A stretch of 46,336 nucleotides of DNA from Craterilacuibacter sinensis (GCF_009831765.1 NZ_WSSB01000017.1:1-46336), one strand, 5' to 3'. Positions 16,783 through 25,716 are shown, counted from the first letter of the stretch. Notes: generated by a model not told the origin, from the sequence alone. Numbers and translations are program-made.

Positions 16783-18207
16783 CTAACCCTGTAGCCCCCC
16801 CAGATGCTGGGCCAGAAAAACCTCGACCCGCGCCTCTGCGCTGTATGCCACATTCAGGCGCAGATAATCCGATGCCTGCTGGCCGGGACGGAACAAGGCG
16901 CCCGGTGCCAGCATCACCCCCTCCTTGACCCCCTCTGCCGACAGCGCCACGCCATCACAGCCCTGCGGCAGGCGCGCCCAGACAAACATGCCCTCGCTGC
17001 CGGCGGCAAACACATCCAGGCCCTGCCGCGCGCACAGCGACAGCGTCTGCGCCCGCGCTTCGGCCAGCCGCGCGCGCAGCCGCGCAATGCGCCGCCGCTG
17101 CTGGCCATCGCTCAGCGCGGCCAGCGCCACCCGCTCGGCCAGCTCGGACGAGGTCAGGCCATACACCATCTTGTGATGGATCAGCGCCTCGGCCACCCCG
17201 CGCTCGGCGGCGACAAAACCCACGCGTAAACCCGGCGACAGAGTCTTGGAGAAGCTGCCGACATGTACCACCCGTCTCAGTCCGTCCAGCGCCGCCAGCG
17301 AGGGCACGCTGCTGGCAGAGAGCCCGGCACAGACATCGTCCTCGACGATCCAGAAGTCGTATTTCTCCGCCAGTTGCAGCACACGGTGGGCCGTGGCCGC
17401 GCTATAGCTGGCACCGGTCGGATTGTGCAGGCGCGGATTGGTGAAAAAGACCTTGGGCCGGTGCTGCTCCAGCAGCGCCTCCAGCGCCACCAGATCCGGT
17501 CCCTGTGGCGTCCATGGCACACCCAACGGCTGGATGCCGTGCAGCGGCAGACCGATGACCAGATTGCAGTAGCCGGGATCATCGACCAGCACACAGTCAC
17601 CCGGCCGGGTCAGACAGGCCAGCGCCAGCGTCAGCGCCTGGCTCGCCCCCTGCGTCAGTACCAGTTGCTGGCGGCTCAGCGGCAGCCCCGCCTCGCCCAG
17701 TTCGCGCACCAGGTAGTCGCGCAGGGCGGGCAGGCCGCCCGGCTCGCCATAACCGGCCAGTTCGCCGCCCGAAGTACTGCGGGCGACCTGGCGCAGGCCA
17801 CGCTCCAGCCCCATATCGGCAAACCATGCCGGCGGCAGCCAGCCGCTGCCGGGCTTGATCGCGTCCGGTGGCGGCTCGTACAGGCTGTCGGCCAGCCAGA
17901 AAGCATGGGCCGGCAGCGGCGGCAGGCTGTCGAGCTCGGGCCGCCCCTGCCCGCTCCCTGCCAAGTAGAAGCCTTCGCCGCGACGGGCACTGATGATGCC
18001 GGTGGCAACCAGACGGTCATAAGCCTCGGCCACGGTAAAGGTGCTGATGCCCAGTTCGCGCGAGAGCTGGCGGATGGACCACAGCCGCTCGCCGGCAGAG
18101 AGTTGTCCCTCCTGGGCTGCGCGGCTGATCGCATCCACCAGCTGCTGAACCAGGGTTCCGGCGGCGGGCTGCAGCCTGAAAATGCTGAAAACATGCTGTA
18201 TAGCCAT
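16783..18207 (-). CDS. MocR-type regulator: GntR winged helix fused to an aminotransferase-like domain
   Basis: This 474-aa fusion has an N-terminal GntR HTH (about 15-80: LWSIRQLSRELGISTFTVAEAYDRLVATG) and a fold-type I PLP domain. The PLP-binding Lys lies in HVGSFSKTLSPGLRVGF, and TNPRLHNPTG matches the substrate/PLP loop. MocR proteins (GabR, PdxR, EnuR) use an amino compound bound to PLP as signal. It is divergent from the aotJ-like operon across 120 bp that hold CTGTAY direct repeats, so it probably controls that operon and itself. Confidence 0.92.
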   Translation of the reverse strand: MAIQHVFSIFRLQPAAGTLVQQLVDAISRAAQEGQLSAGERLWSIRQLSRELGISTFTVAEAYDRLVATGIISARRGEGFYLAGSGQGRPELDSLPPLPAHAFWLADSLYEPPPDAIKPGSGWLPPAWFADMGLERGLRQVARSTSGGELAGYGEPGGLPALRDYLVRELGEAGLPLSRQQLVLTQGASQALTLALACLTRPGDCVLVDDPGYCNLVIGLPLHGIQPLGVPWTPQGPDLVALEALLEQHRPKVFFTNPRLHNPTGASYSAATAHRVLQLAEKYDFWIVEDDVCAGLSASSVPSLAALDGLRRVVHVGSFSKTLSPGLRVGFVAAERGVAEALIHHKMVYGLTSSELAERVALAALSDGQQRRRIARLRARLAEARAQTLSLCARQGLDVFAAGSEGMFVWARLPQGCDGVALSAEGVKEGVMLAPGALFRPGQQASDYLRLNVAYSAEARVEVFLAQHLGGLQG

Positions 18208-18249
18208 TTTTACCTGTACGGGCTAGGTGGTATTCCGACCTTACTGTAC
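18196..18249. promoter_or_regulatory. CTGTAY direct repeats in the mocR-aotJ intergenic region
   Basis: CTGTAC occurs at 18214-18219 and 18244-18249, exactly 30 bp apart (about three helical turns). A related CTGTAT lies at 18196-18201, inside the start of the mocR gene. MocR/GntR regulators commonly bind direct repeats in such divergent promoters. Confidence 0.5.
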
Positions 18250-18327
18250 CTGTTAGCGCAGCCGCCGTGGGCAATAAAGTGTTTGCTCGCCTGCCACGCG
18301 GCAAGGCCAGACCCAGAGGAGAACATT

Positions 18328-19095
18328 ATGCAGATCAAGACATGGACCATGCTCACACTGGCCGCCCTGCTCGCAGGCCAGGCCCAGGCCGGCGACACCC
18401 TGCGCGTCGCCACCGATGGCACCTTCCCGCCCTATAGCGTGGTTGCACCCGACGGCAAGCTGTCCGGCTTCGATGTCGATATCGCCAATGCGCTGTGCAC
18501 CGAGATGAAAGCCAAATGCGAGATCATGCGTTACGACTTCGACGGCATGATTCCGGCACTGAACGCACGCAAGTTCGACCTGATCGTCGCCTCGATGGCC
18601 ATCACCCCCGAGCGCGAGAAGGCCGTGGCCTTCAGTGCCAAATACGAAGGCGGCTATTCGCAGTTTCTCGGCAAGAAAGGCATCCAGCTCACGGGCACGC
18701 CAGCGGGCATGAAGGGCAAGACGCTGGGCGTACAGCAGGGCACCATCCAGGAAAAATACGCCAAGGACGTCTTCGGCAAGGCCGGCGCCAAGGTACGCAG
18801 CTACAGCACCCCGGCTAACGCGCTGCTGGATCTGAATGCCGGCCGCGTCGACGCGATCATGGTTGAAATCGGTGTCGGCACCGAATTCCTCAAGGGCCCC
18901 GGCGGCAACAAACTCTCGCTGTTCGGCCCGAAGTTCAACGACGTCAAATACTTCGGCACCGGCTCGGGCATTGCCATGCGCAAGGCAGATCAGGCGCTGC
19001 TACAGAAGGTAAATACCGCGCTGGCGGCCATCCTGAAGAACGGCACCTACAAGAAGATCAACGACCGCTACTTCGACTACAACCAGTACGACTGA
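18328..19095 (+). CDS. Periplasmic amino-acid-binding protein (AotJ/HisJ-like)
   Basis: This 255-aa substrate-binding protein has a signal peptide (MQIKTWTMLTLAALLAGQAQA, cleavage before GDTLRV). The type II fold motifs of basic amino-acid binders are visible: VATDGTFPPY, GFDVDIANALC, YDFDGMIPALNARKFDLIVASMAITPER and GVQQGTIQEKY. These resemble LAO/arginine/ornithine binding proteins. AGAGGAG precedes the ATG at 18328. It is the first gene of a four-gene operon, 7 bp before the AotO-like gene. Confidence 0.92.
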   Translation: MQIKTWTMLTLAALLAGQAQAGDTLRVATDGTFPPYSVVAPDGKLSGFDVDIANALCTEMKAKCEIMRYDFDGMIPALNARKFDLIVASMAITPEREKAVAFSAKYEGGYSQFLGKKGIQLTGTPAGMKGKTLGVQQGTIQEKYAKDVFGKAGAKVRSYSTPANALLDLNAGRVDAIMVEIGVGTEFLKGPGGNKLSLFGPKFNDVKYFGTGSGIAMRKADQALLQKVNTALAAILKNGTYKKINDRYFDYNQYD

Positions 19096-19102
19096 GCCTG
19101 CC

Positions 19103-20209
19103 ATGCAAATCGAGACCCTGCCCCTGATAAGCCCGATACCGGGCCAGCAACATGCGCTCAAGCTGTGGCGCTTCGGCAATGCCGGCGCGCGCCCGCGCGT
19201 CTATCTGCAGGCAGCGCTGCATGCCGACGAAATTCCCGGCATGCTGACGCTGACGCTGCTGCGCGAGCGCCTGGCCGAGATGGAGGCCGAGGGCCACATC
19301 TGCGGCGAAATCCTGCTGCTGCCGGTGGCCAACCCCGTCGGTCTGGCGCAGCAGCATCTGGGGCTGGCGCAAGGACGCTTCGATGCGGGCAGCGGTCTCA
19401 ATTTCAACCGCAACTATCCTGACCTCGGCCCCGGGCTGCTTGCGCGTCTGCAAGGTCTTCCGAGCCAGGGCGAGGCGATCGATACCGCCACCGTGCGCGA
19501 GCAGATGCAGGCGCTGCTGGGCGAATCCTGCCCGAAAACCGAGCTGGAAAGCCTGCAGCACACGCTGTTTGCGCTGGCCTGTGTCAGCGATGTGGTGCTC
19601 GACCTGCACTGCGATAGCGAGGCCGAGCTGCATCTGTATGTGCACAGCGAGCAACTGGACGAGGCGACGGCACTGGCCGGTTTCATGGGCGCCGCCGCGA
19701 CCCTGCATGCAACCGAGCAGGGCGGCAACTCCTTCGATGACTGCTGCACCCGGCCGTGGTGGTGGCTGCGCCAGCATTACCCGCAACTGCCCATGGCCTG
19801 CTTTGCCGCCACGGTCGAGCTACGCGGCCAACTCGATGTGTCGCTGGAACAGGCGACAGGCGATGCCGCGCATCTGCTGGACTACCTGGTCTGGCGCGGT
19901 GCCGTCACCGGCGAGGCGCAACCGCCGGCCGCGCCGGCCATGCCGACCCCGCTGCAGGGTGTATCCGTCAGCTGTGCGCCGCATGGCGGCATCGTCAGCT
20001 ACTGCCATCCGGTCGGCAGTCCGGTCGAAGCCGGCACACGGCTGGGCTGGGTAATAGACCCGCTGTCCGGCCAGCGCAGCGAACTGTGCGCCGAAGCCAG
20101 CGGCATCTATTACGCACGCGTGCTGCAGCGCTTTGTGCCAGCCGGCCTCGAACTGTGCTTTGTCGCCGGCGAGACGCCGCTGCGCAGCGGTCGCCTGCTG
20201 GCACTGTAA
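19103..20209 (+). CDS. Succinylglutamate desuccinylase/aspartoacylase-family protein (AotO-like)
   Basis: This 368-aa zinc carboxypeptidase-fold (M14, AstE/AspA) protein has zinc ligands H40 and E43 (ALHADEIPG) and H169 (DLHCDSE). FNRNYPDL contains the substrate-binding Asn-Arg. Family members deacylate N-acyl amino acids. The place between a binding protein and two permeases matches aotO of the Pseudomonas aotJQMOP arginine/ornithine operon, though the order differs. The reaction is not known; a possible role is to release amino acids from imported N-acyl forms. Confidence 0.85.
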   Translation: MQIETLPLISPIPGQQHALKLWRFGNAGARPRVYLQAALHADEIPGMLTLTLLRERLAEMEAEGHICGEILLLPVANPVGLAQQHLGLAQGRFDAGSGLNFNRNYPDLGPGLLARLQGLPSQGEAIDTATVREQMQALLGESCPKTELESLQHTLFALACVSDVVLDLHCDSEAELHLYVHSEQLDEATALAGFMGAAATLHATEQGGNSFDDCCTRPWWWLRQHYPQLPMACFAATVELRGQLDVSLEQATGDAAHLLDYLVWRGAVTGEAQPPAAPAMPTPLQGVSVSCAPHGGIVSYCHPVGSPVEAGTRLGWVIDPLSGQRSELCAEASGIYYARVLQRFVPAGLELCFVAGETPLRSGRLLAL

Positions 20210-20227
20210 ACCAAGGGAGCACACCGC

Positions 20228-20914
20228 ATGCTTGAAGACTACCTGCCCGGCCTGTTTGCCGGCTTATGGATGACGCTTAAACTGGCGGCGCTGGCACTCT
20301 TGTTTGCCATGCTGCTGGGCCTGATGGGCGCGGCCTTCCGGCTGGCGAAAAACCGGCCGCTGGCGCTCTTGGCCGAACTGTATTCGACCATGGTGCGCGG
20401 CATCCCCGATCTGGTGTGGATGTTCATCCTGTTTTTCGGCGGCCAGATGCTGGTCAACGATATTGCACTGGCACTGGGCTTAGCACCACTGGACATCGAC
20501 GCCTTTATCGCTGGCGCACTGACGCTGGGCTTTATCTTCGGCGCCTATATGAGCGAGACCTTCCGCGGGGCCATGCTGGCCGTCCCCCCCGGCCAGATCG
20601 AGGCCGGGCACGCCTACGGCATGAGCCGGCTGCGGGTGTTCTGCCGCATCATGCTGCCGCAGATGGTGCGCTTCGCCCTGCCCGGTTTCTCCAATAACTG
20701 GCTGGTGCTGGTGAAATCGACAGCACTGGTCTCGGTGATCGGGCTGGACGACATGATGGCACGTGCCGATGTGGCCAAATCGGTGACGCAGCAGCCGTTT
20801 ACCGTCTACCTGTGCGTGGCGCTGCTGTATCTGGCCATCACCAGCATTTCCATGCTGGCGCTGAACCGGCTGTGCGCACGCTATTCGCTGGGCATCAGGG
20901 AGGCCGAACTATGA
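20228..20914 (+). CDS. Amino-acid ABC transporter permease (AotQ/HisQ-like)
   Basis: This 228-aa inner-membrane subunit has about five transmembrane segments and the polar amino-acid permease loop EAGHAYGMSRLRVFCRIMLPQMVRFALPGF, which contacts the ATPase. GGGAG lies upstream of the ATG. It ends with ATGA overlap into the next permease, a sign of coupled translation and a heterodimer. No ATPase gene follows. Confidence 0.9.
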   Translation: MLEDYLPGLFAGLWMTLKLAALALLFAMLLGLMGAAFRLAKNRPLALLAELYSTMVRGIPDLVWMFILFFGGQMLVNDIALALGLAPLDIDAFIAGALTLGFIFGAYMSETFRGAMLAVPPGQIEAGHAYGMSRLRVFCRIMLPQMVRFALPGFSNNWLVLVKSTALVSVIGLDDMMARADVAKSVTQQPFTVYLCVALLYLAITSISMLALNRLCARYSLGIREAEL

Positions 20915-21639
20915 TAGACATGGATCTGGTGCTGGAGAAACTGCCGGCGTTTTTCGGCCTCGCCGAAGCCGGCCCGGCACTGCCCGGACGCGACGGCCTG
21001 CTGCTGACGCTGGAACTGCTGACCCTGTCGCTATTGGCCGGCTTCGCTCTGGCCCTGCCGCTGGCCTTGCTGCGCGCATCAAAAAACCGCTGGCTATCGA
21101 CACCGGTGTGGCTGTACACCTATGTGTTCCGCGGTACGCCGATGCTGGTACAGCTGTTCCTGATCTACTACGGCATCGCGCAATTCGAGGTGGTGCGCGC
21201 GAGCTGGCTGTGGACCTATCTGCAGGAAGCGTACTGGTGCGCCATCTTCGCCTTCACCCTCAATACCGCCGCCTATACCACCGAGATCATCGCCGGGCAG
21301 ATCCGCAATACCGCCCACGGCGAGATCGAAGCCGCGCGCGCCATCGGCATGAGCCGCTGGCAGACGCTGCAGCGTATTGCACTGCCCTCGGCACTGCGCC
21401 GCGCGCTGCCGGCCTACAGCAACGAGGTGATCATGATGCTGCAAGGCACCGCCATCGCAGGTCTCGTCACCCTGGCTGACCTCACCGGTGTCGCGCGCCA
21501 GATCTACAGCGACAGCTATCAGGCCTTCGAACCCTTCCTGACCGCCGGCGCCTTTTACCTGACACTGACTTTCCTGATCGCCTGGCTGTTCCGCCGTCTG
21601 GAACGGCGCTATCTGGCCCATCTGCGGCCACGCAGCTGA
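20911..21639 (+). CDS. Amino-acid ABC transporter permease (AotM/HisM-like)
   Basis: This 242-aa second permease subunit has the matching coupling loop EIEAARAIGMSRWQTLQRIALPSALRRALPAYSNE and the typical FRGTPMLVQLFLIYYG segment. The ATG at 20911 overlaps the stop of the preceding gene (ATGA). A strong terminator follows 18 bp after its stop, so the operon ends here without the expected ATP-binding subunit (HisP/AotP). Confidence 0.9.
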   Translation: MIDMDLVLEKLPAFFGLAEAGPALPGRDGLLLTLELLTLSLLAGFALALPLALLRASKNRWLSTPVWLYTYVFRGTPMLVQLFLIYYGIAQFEVVRASWLWTYLQEAYWCAIFAFTLNTAAYTTEIIAGQIRNTAHGEIEAARAIGMSRWQTLQRIALPSALRRALPAYSNEVIMMLQGTAIAGLVTLADLTGVARQIYSDSYQAFEPFLTAGAFYLTLTFLIAWLFRRLERRYLAHLRPRS

Positions 21640-21656
21640 TGCCCGTGCCCTTCGTG

Positions 21657-21695
21657 CCATGCAAAACGCCCCGCAATGCGGGGCGTTTTGCATGG
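21657..21695. terminator. Very stable bidirectional terminator
   Basis: An 18-bp perfect stem (21657-21674 with 21678-21695) has an AAT loop, with GCAAAACGCCCCGC and its complement inside. It lies between the convergent ABC operon and the sodium:solute symporter gene and serves both. Confidence 0.9.
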
Positions 21696-21703
21696 TGCGG
21701 CAA

Positions 21704-23137
21704 TCAGGCGTGCCGGATTTGCGCGGCTGGTGTCGCCACATATTGCGGCACCAGCGAACCAACGACCATACCGGCAAAGCTCATAATCAGACCCACCAGC
21801 TGCGGTGGCCAGAACGCAGCGTCGGTATAGCTGTACTCCAGCGACAGCCACGACACCATGCCAAGAACGATGGCCAGCAAGGCGCCCTGAGTCGTGGCCC
21901 GTTTCCAGAACAGGCCGGCAATCAGCGGCACCGAAGCGGCGACCAGCGTGACCTTGTAGGCATTGCCGACCATCTCGTAGATGCTGGCATCGGACAACAA
22001 GGCAAAGGCTGTGGTCGAGATGGCGGCCACCACGATGGAGATGCGCATCGCGCGGATGAACTGGCGGTCGGTCATGCGCGGCAGCAAGTGCTTGAGCACG
22101 TTTTCGGTAAAGGTGACCGACGGCGCCATCAGCGTACCCGAGGCGGTCGACATGATGGCCGACAGCAGTGCGCCAAAGAACAAGACCTGTGCAAACAACG
22201 GCGTCTTGTCGAGGATCAGCGTCGGCAGGATCATCTGCGCATCGCGGGCGGCCACGCTGGCCACCATCCCGGGTTCGATGATCTCGGCCGCATAGGTCAG
22301 GAAGATGGGCAGCATGCAGAAGCACAGATAGAAGATCGCGCCTAGGATCGTGCCGCGCTGGGCCACCTGCTCGCTCTTGGCCGACATCACGCGCTGGTAG
22401 ATATCCTGCTGCGGGATAGAGCCCAGCATCATGGTCACCGCCGCACCGATAAAGCCGACCACGGTCTTGGGGTCAGTGTCGTGCAGGAAGGTGAACTTGT
22501 CGGCGGCGACCGCCTTGGCAATCACCACGTCGGCACCGCCGGCCATGCCGCCGATCAGCCACACCAGATACACCAGGCCAATCACGATGATGGACATCTG
22601 CAGGAAGTCGGTAAACGCCACCGACAGCATGCCGCCGCACAGCGTATAGACCAGCACGATGACTGCACCCAGCAAGGTGCCCATGGTGGTGCTGATCGCG
22701 CCGTCTGACAGCACGTTGAACACCACGCCCAGCGCCGTCATCTGCGCCGCGATCCAGCCCAGGTAGGACAGGATGATGACGATGCTGGAAATTGCCTCGA
22801 CCACCGGACCATAGCGCTGGCGGAAGAAGTCGCCGATGGTCAGCAGGTTCATCCGGTACAGGCGGCGCGCGAAAAAGATACCGACCAGCATCAGGCAGGC
22901 AAAAGAGCCGAACGGATCTTCGACGATGCCGGAGAAGCCTTCAGCCAGGAAGGTGGACGGGATACCCAGAATGGCTTCCGAGCCAAACCAGGTGGCAAAC
23001 ACCATGGCGGTCACCACCGGCAAGGGCATGCTGGCACCGGCCGTGGCAAAGTCCTTGGCATTCTGAACCCGGGTCGAGGCGTACAGGCCGATCCCGACCG
23101 TCACCATCAAATAAAGCACGACAAACCAAATCAACAT
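21704..23137 (-). CDS. Sodium:solute symporter family transporter
   Basis: This 477-aa SSS-family protein has about 13 transmembrane segments and uses the sodium gradient for uptake. Family features include ATWFGSEAILGIPSTF in the early helices, LCGGMLSVAFTDFLQM in the middle and the conserved FFGALLSAIMSTASG stretch. The substrate is not clear; members carry proline, pantothenate, acetate or others. GGGAG lies upstream of the ATG. It has its own 278-bp upstream region. Confidence 0.9.
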   Translation of the reverse strand: MLIWFVVLYLMVTVGIGLYASTRVQNAKDFATAGASMPLPVVTAMVFATWFGSEAILGIPSTFLAEGFSGIVEDPFGSFACLMLVGIFFARRLYRMNLLTIGDFFRQRYGPVVEAISSIVIILSYLGWIAAQMTALGVVFNVLSDGAISTTMGTLLGAVIVLVYTLCGGMLSVAFTDFLQMSIIVIGLVYLVWLIGGMAGGADVVIAKAVAADKFTFLHDTDPKTVVGFIGAAVTMMLGSIPQQDIYQRVMSAKSEQVAQRGTILGAIFYLCFCMLPIFLTYAAEIIEPGMVASVAARDAQMILPTLILDKTPLFAQVLFFGALLSAIMSTASGTLMAPSVTFTENVLKHLLPRMTDRQFIRAMRISIVVAAISTTAFALLSDASIYEMVGNAYKVTLVAASVPLIAGLFWKRATTQGALLAIVLGMVSWLSLEYSYTDAAFWPPQLVGLIMSFAGMVVGSLVPQYVATPAAQIRHA

Positions 23138-23268
23138 CTCACGCTGTCTCCCGCGATTAGGGTGGTTGTTTTTTGCGGATTATCCGCCATGCCGTGCCCC
23201 AGTCGAAGAGTTGTGAACGAAAAAACTACAGTTGCAGTGCCGTCAGCGGCCGCGGCTACCCGGGAAAA

Positions 23269-23302
23269 GGCAGGGATGGACGGCTGAACCGTCCTCCCTG
23301 CC
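23269..23302. other. Hairpin with one bulge in the symporter upstream region
   Basis: GGCAGGGATGGACGG (23269-23283) pairs with CCGTCCTCCCTGCC (23289-23302) apart from one bulged T. On the minus strand a CCTTTTCC tract follows, so it may end the hydrolase transcript, or it may form a leader structure in the symporter mRNA. Confidence 0.4.
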
Positions 23303-23361
23303 AGTGCTGCAAGGGCTTGCGGATAAGGATTTAGCCAAGAAATGCCTTTAGCCGCATATTT

Positions 23362-23400
23362 TTGAATTAATAAATTCAACACGCGTTAAACATGTTAAAC
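23362..23400. promoter_or_regulatory. AT-rich inverted and direct repeats upstream of the symporter
   Basis: TTGAATT-AATA-AATTCAA (23362-23379) is a perfect inverted repeat. GTTAAAC is repeated at 23385-23391 and 23394-23400. These lie in the only AT-rich part of the region between the hydrolase stop and the symporter start, a likely promoter or operator area. No specific regulator is recognised. Confidence 0.35.
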
Positions 23401-23415
23401 AAAAACAACACTCAA

Positions 23416-24264
23416 TCACGCCACCGCCAGCACACCCCAGTCCTCGACACCAAAGCGCCCCTTGCCGTCACGCACCACCCTGCCACTGGCCAAATGTGGA
23501 TCATGGGTAAAGAACAGGCCGCCTTCGCGCGCCAGCAGGCCCTCAAGCAGCGCCTGCTTCTCATCGATCAGCATTTCCGGATAGCGGTCGTAACCCATGG
23601 TGATCGGTACATGTACCCAAGGCGTACCCGGAATCAGATCGGCGGCAAACACCAGCGGCCCGGCCTGCGTCGGAATTTCAGTCAGCAACATACCCGGCGT
23701 ATGCCCATGCGACAGATGAAAGCGCCAGTCTTGTGGCAGGCAATCCGGCATTTCACCATCGGATAGCACCAGACGACCCGATGCCTGCAAAAGCGCAATC
23801 AGTTCGGGTATAAAAGAGGCACGATCACGCGCATGCGGCGTCAGTGCACGCTGCCAGGCGGCGCGACCGGCAACAAAGCGCGCATTGGGAAACAGCAGCC
23901 GGGCCGGGCCGCCATCCCAGGCCGCAAGCAGACCGCCAGCGTGATCGAAGTGCAGATGCGACAGGATCACCACATCGATATCGGCATCAGACAGGCCCTG
24001 CGCTGCCAGTGCGTCCAGCAAGACATGCTGCGCCTCGACCACGCCGTAACGCTCGCGCATTTCAGGCGAGAAAAAAGCACCGATCCCGGTTTCCAGCAGG
24101 ATACGCTGGCCTGCCGTTTCAACCAGCAGGCAGCGGCAAGCCAGCGGTACACGATTGGCCTCGTCAGGCGCCAGATAGCGCGACCACAAGGCACGCGGTG
24201 CATTGCCGAACATCGCGCCGCCATCAAGCTTCTGCGAATTACCATCAAGAGGGGTGAGCTTCAT
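23416..24264 (-). CDS. MBL-fold metallo-hydrolase
   Basis: The 282-aa metallo-beta-lactamase-fold protein has the metal motif HLHFDH at residues 103-108 ([12 protein letters not shown]), a later LSHGHTPG His and an Asp in VFAADLI. It resembles quorum-quenching lactonase/AttM-like and uncharacterised hydrolases; the substrate cannot be assigned. A GTGCCTTT/AAAGGCAC hairpin lies in its 5' leader. The start codon lacks a clear Shine-Dalgarno. A monocistronic unit is likely. Confidence 0.85.
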   Translation of the reverse strand: MKLTPLDGNSQKLDGGAMFGNAPRALWSRYLAPDEANRVPLACRCLLVETAGQRILLETGIGAFFSPEMRERYGVVEAQHVLLDALAAQGLSDADIDVVILSHLHFDHAGGLLAAWDGGPARLLFPNARFVAGRAAWQRALTPHARDRASFIPELIALLQASGRLVLSDGEMPDCLPQDWRFHLSHGHTPGMLLTEIPTQAGPLVFAADLIPGTPWVHVPITMGYDRYPEMLIDEKQALLEGLLAREGGLFFTHDPHLASGRVVRDGKGRFGVEDWGVLAVA

Positions 24265-24270
24265 CGAGCC

Positions 24271-24293
24271 GTGCCTTTGTCATAAAAAGGCAC
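24271..24293 (-). promoter_or_regulatory. Hairpin in the 5' leader of the MBL-fold hydrolase gene
   Basis: GTGCCTTT (24271-24278) and AAAGGCAC (24286-24293) form a perfect 8-bp inverted repeat with a 7-nt loop, 7 bp upstream of the start codon. TAATAAT just beyond could be the -10, so the dyad may be an operator or an mRNA hairpin that affects translation. Confidence 0.4.
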
Positions 24294-24439
24294 ATTATTA
24301 CCAACAAAGCGGCAGATGCCAATAAACCACCCGCAGCCGGTCCCATTCTGAAGCTGCACGACAGCGCGGCATATGAAAAAGACCTCTTCGGCAAACGGAT
24401 ACAACATACTGCACAAGTCAACCCAGAGGGGTTAATGAT

Positions 24440-24457
24440 ATGATCATACCGAGTTGA
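24440..24457 (+). other. Five-codon upstream reading frame ahead of the diguanylate cyclase
   Basis: ATG at 24440 opens a frame encoding MIIPS and ends at TGA 24455-24457. GAGGGG lies 10 nt upstream. The stop overlaps the first possible start (TTG 24454) of the next gene, an arrangement that could couple translation. It could equally be chance. Confidence 0.3.
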
Positions 24458-24462
24458 AGCAA

Positions 24463-25716
24463 ATGGGAAAGAGCATGCCGAGTGGCGATATCCTGCTAAT
24501 CGAAGACAGTACCGCTATTCTGCACCCGCTGGCGCGGGTGATAGAACGCATGGGCTATTGCGTCCGCATCGCCATGAGCCGCGCCCAGATGCAGCAGGAG
24601 TTGCTCAAGGGCGGATTGATGGCCGCTGTGCTGGATTACAGCCTGCCCGATGCACTGGAAGGCGAGGCGCTTTACGACCTGCTGAAAAAAGGTGTCCCGA
24701 CGCTGGTATTGACCGCACGCAATGATGCCGCGACCCGCGAAAAGATTCTGTCCTATCCGGTCGTCGACTACATCCCCAAAGACATGCCAGCGGCGCTGGA
24801 GTATGTAGCCATGCTGCTGCGCCGTCTGGACCGCAACCGCCAGCTGGCCGCATTGGTCGTCGATGATTCGCATACAGTACGCCAACATCTCAAATCGCTG
24901 CTGGAACGCTACCTGTTCCAGGTCATTCTTGCCAGCGATGCCGATGAAGCCAAACAGGCACTGAAACAGCACAAACATATCCGTCTGGCGCTGATAGACC
25001 ATGATATGCCGGGCATGGATGGTGCCAACCTGACCACCGAGATCCGTCGCAGTTTCGGACGCGAGCAACTCGCCATCATCGGCATTTCCGGTTCATCCAA
25101 TAGCAACACCAATCCGCGCTTTATCAAGGCCGGCGCCGACGATTTTTTGAGTAAACCATTCAATCCTGAAGAGTTTTACTGCCGTATCACGCGTACGATC
25201 GAATATCTGGAAAATATGGAGGCCCTGGTGCAGGCAGCCAATCAGGATGCGCTGACCAGCCTGCCCAACCGTCGTGCCTTTTTTGCCGAGGCACTACGCC
25301 AGAATGACGATTACGCTGTCGCCATGCTGGATATCGACCATTTCAAGTCCATCAACGACCGCTGCGGCCATGCCGGTGGCGATGAGGCGCTGATAGCGCT
25401 GGCAAAACAGCTGCGAGAACATTTTCCGGACGAAATGGCGGCGCGACTGGGCGGGGAGGAGTTTGCCATTATTCTGGGCGGCGATAACCGGGTACAGCAG
25501 CAAAGGCTGGAGAACTTCCGCCAGGCGCTGGCAAACCAGAAGCAGCATCTGGCTGGCCAGCACCTGAATCTCACCATCAGCATCGGCCTGTCAGATTGCA
25601 GCACCCAGAGTATAGAGCTGCAACTGCATCAGGCCGATGAGCGCCTGTACCAGGCCAAACAAGGCGGACGCAACTGCCTGGTTGCGCGCGAACGCAGCAT
25701 GCAAGCGGCCAGCTAA
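24463..25716 (+). CDS. Two-receiver diguanylate cyclase (REC-REC-GGDEF)
   Basis: This PleD-like response regulator makes cyclic di-GMP. The first receiver has IEDS, phospho-acceptor AAVLDYSLPD, TA and IPKD; the second has VVDDS, ALIDHDMPGMDG and LSKPF. The GGDEF domain has DALTSLPNRRAFF, LDIDHFKSINDRCGH and the active GGEEF. The RxxD inhibitory site expected just before GGEEF is absent (FPDE instead), so product inhibition through that site is unlikely. Possible starts are TTG 24454, ATG 24463 and ATG 24475; GGGA six nt before 24475 makes it a good alternative. No partner kinase is nearby. Confidence 0.9.
   Translation: MGKSMPSGDILLIEDSTAILHPLARVIERMGYCVRIAMSRAQMQQELLKGGLMAAVLDYSLPDALEGEALYDLLKKGVPTLVLTARNDAATREKILSYPVVDYIPKDMPAALEYVAMLLRRLDRNRQLAALVVDDSHTVRQHLKSLLERYLFQVILASDADEAKQALKQHKHIRLALIDHDMPGMDGANLTTEIRRSFGREQLAIIGISGSSNSNTNPRFIKAGADDFLSKPFNPEEFYCRITRTIEYLENMEALVQAANQDALTSLPNRRAFFAEALRQNDDYAVAMLDIDHFKSINDRCGHAGGDEALIALAKQLREHFPDEMAARLGGEEFAIILGGDNRVQQQRLENFRQALANQKQHLAGQHLNLTISIGLSDCSTQSIELQLHQADERLYQAKQGGRNCLVARERSMQAAS

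Noticed and set aside
17263-18327. Plus-strand frame that extends the binding-protein gene far upstream (610 aa in total)
   Set aside because: It would run antisense through the MocR gene and its promoter. The binding protein has a signal peptide and a strong Shine-Dalgarno at 18328.
23362-23379. FNR/ANR box upstream of the symporter
   Set aside because: TTGAATTAATAAATTCAA keeps TTGA and TCAA, but they are 10 bp apart instead of the 6 bp in TTGAT-N4-ATCAA.
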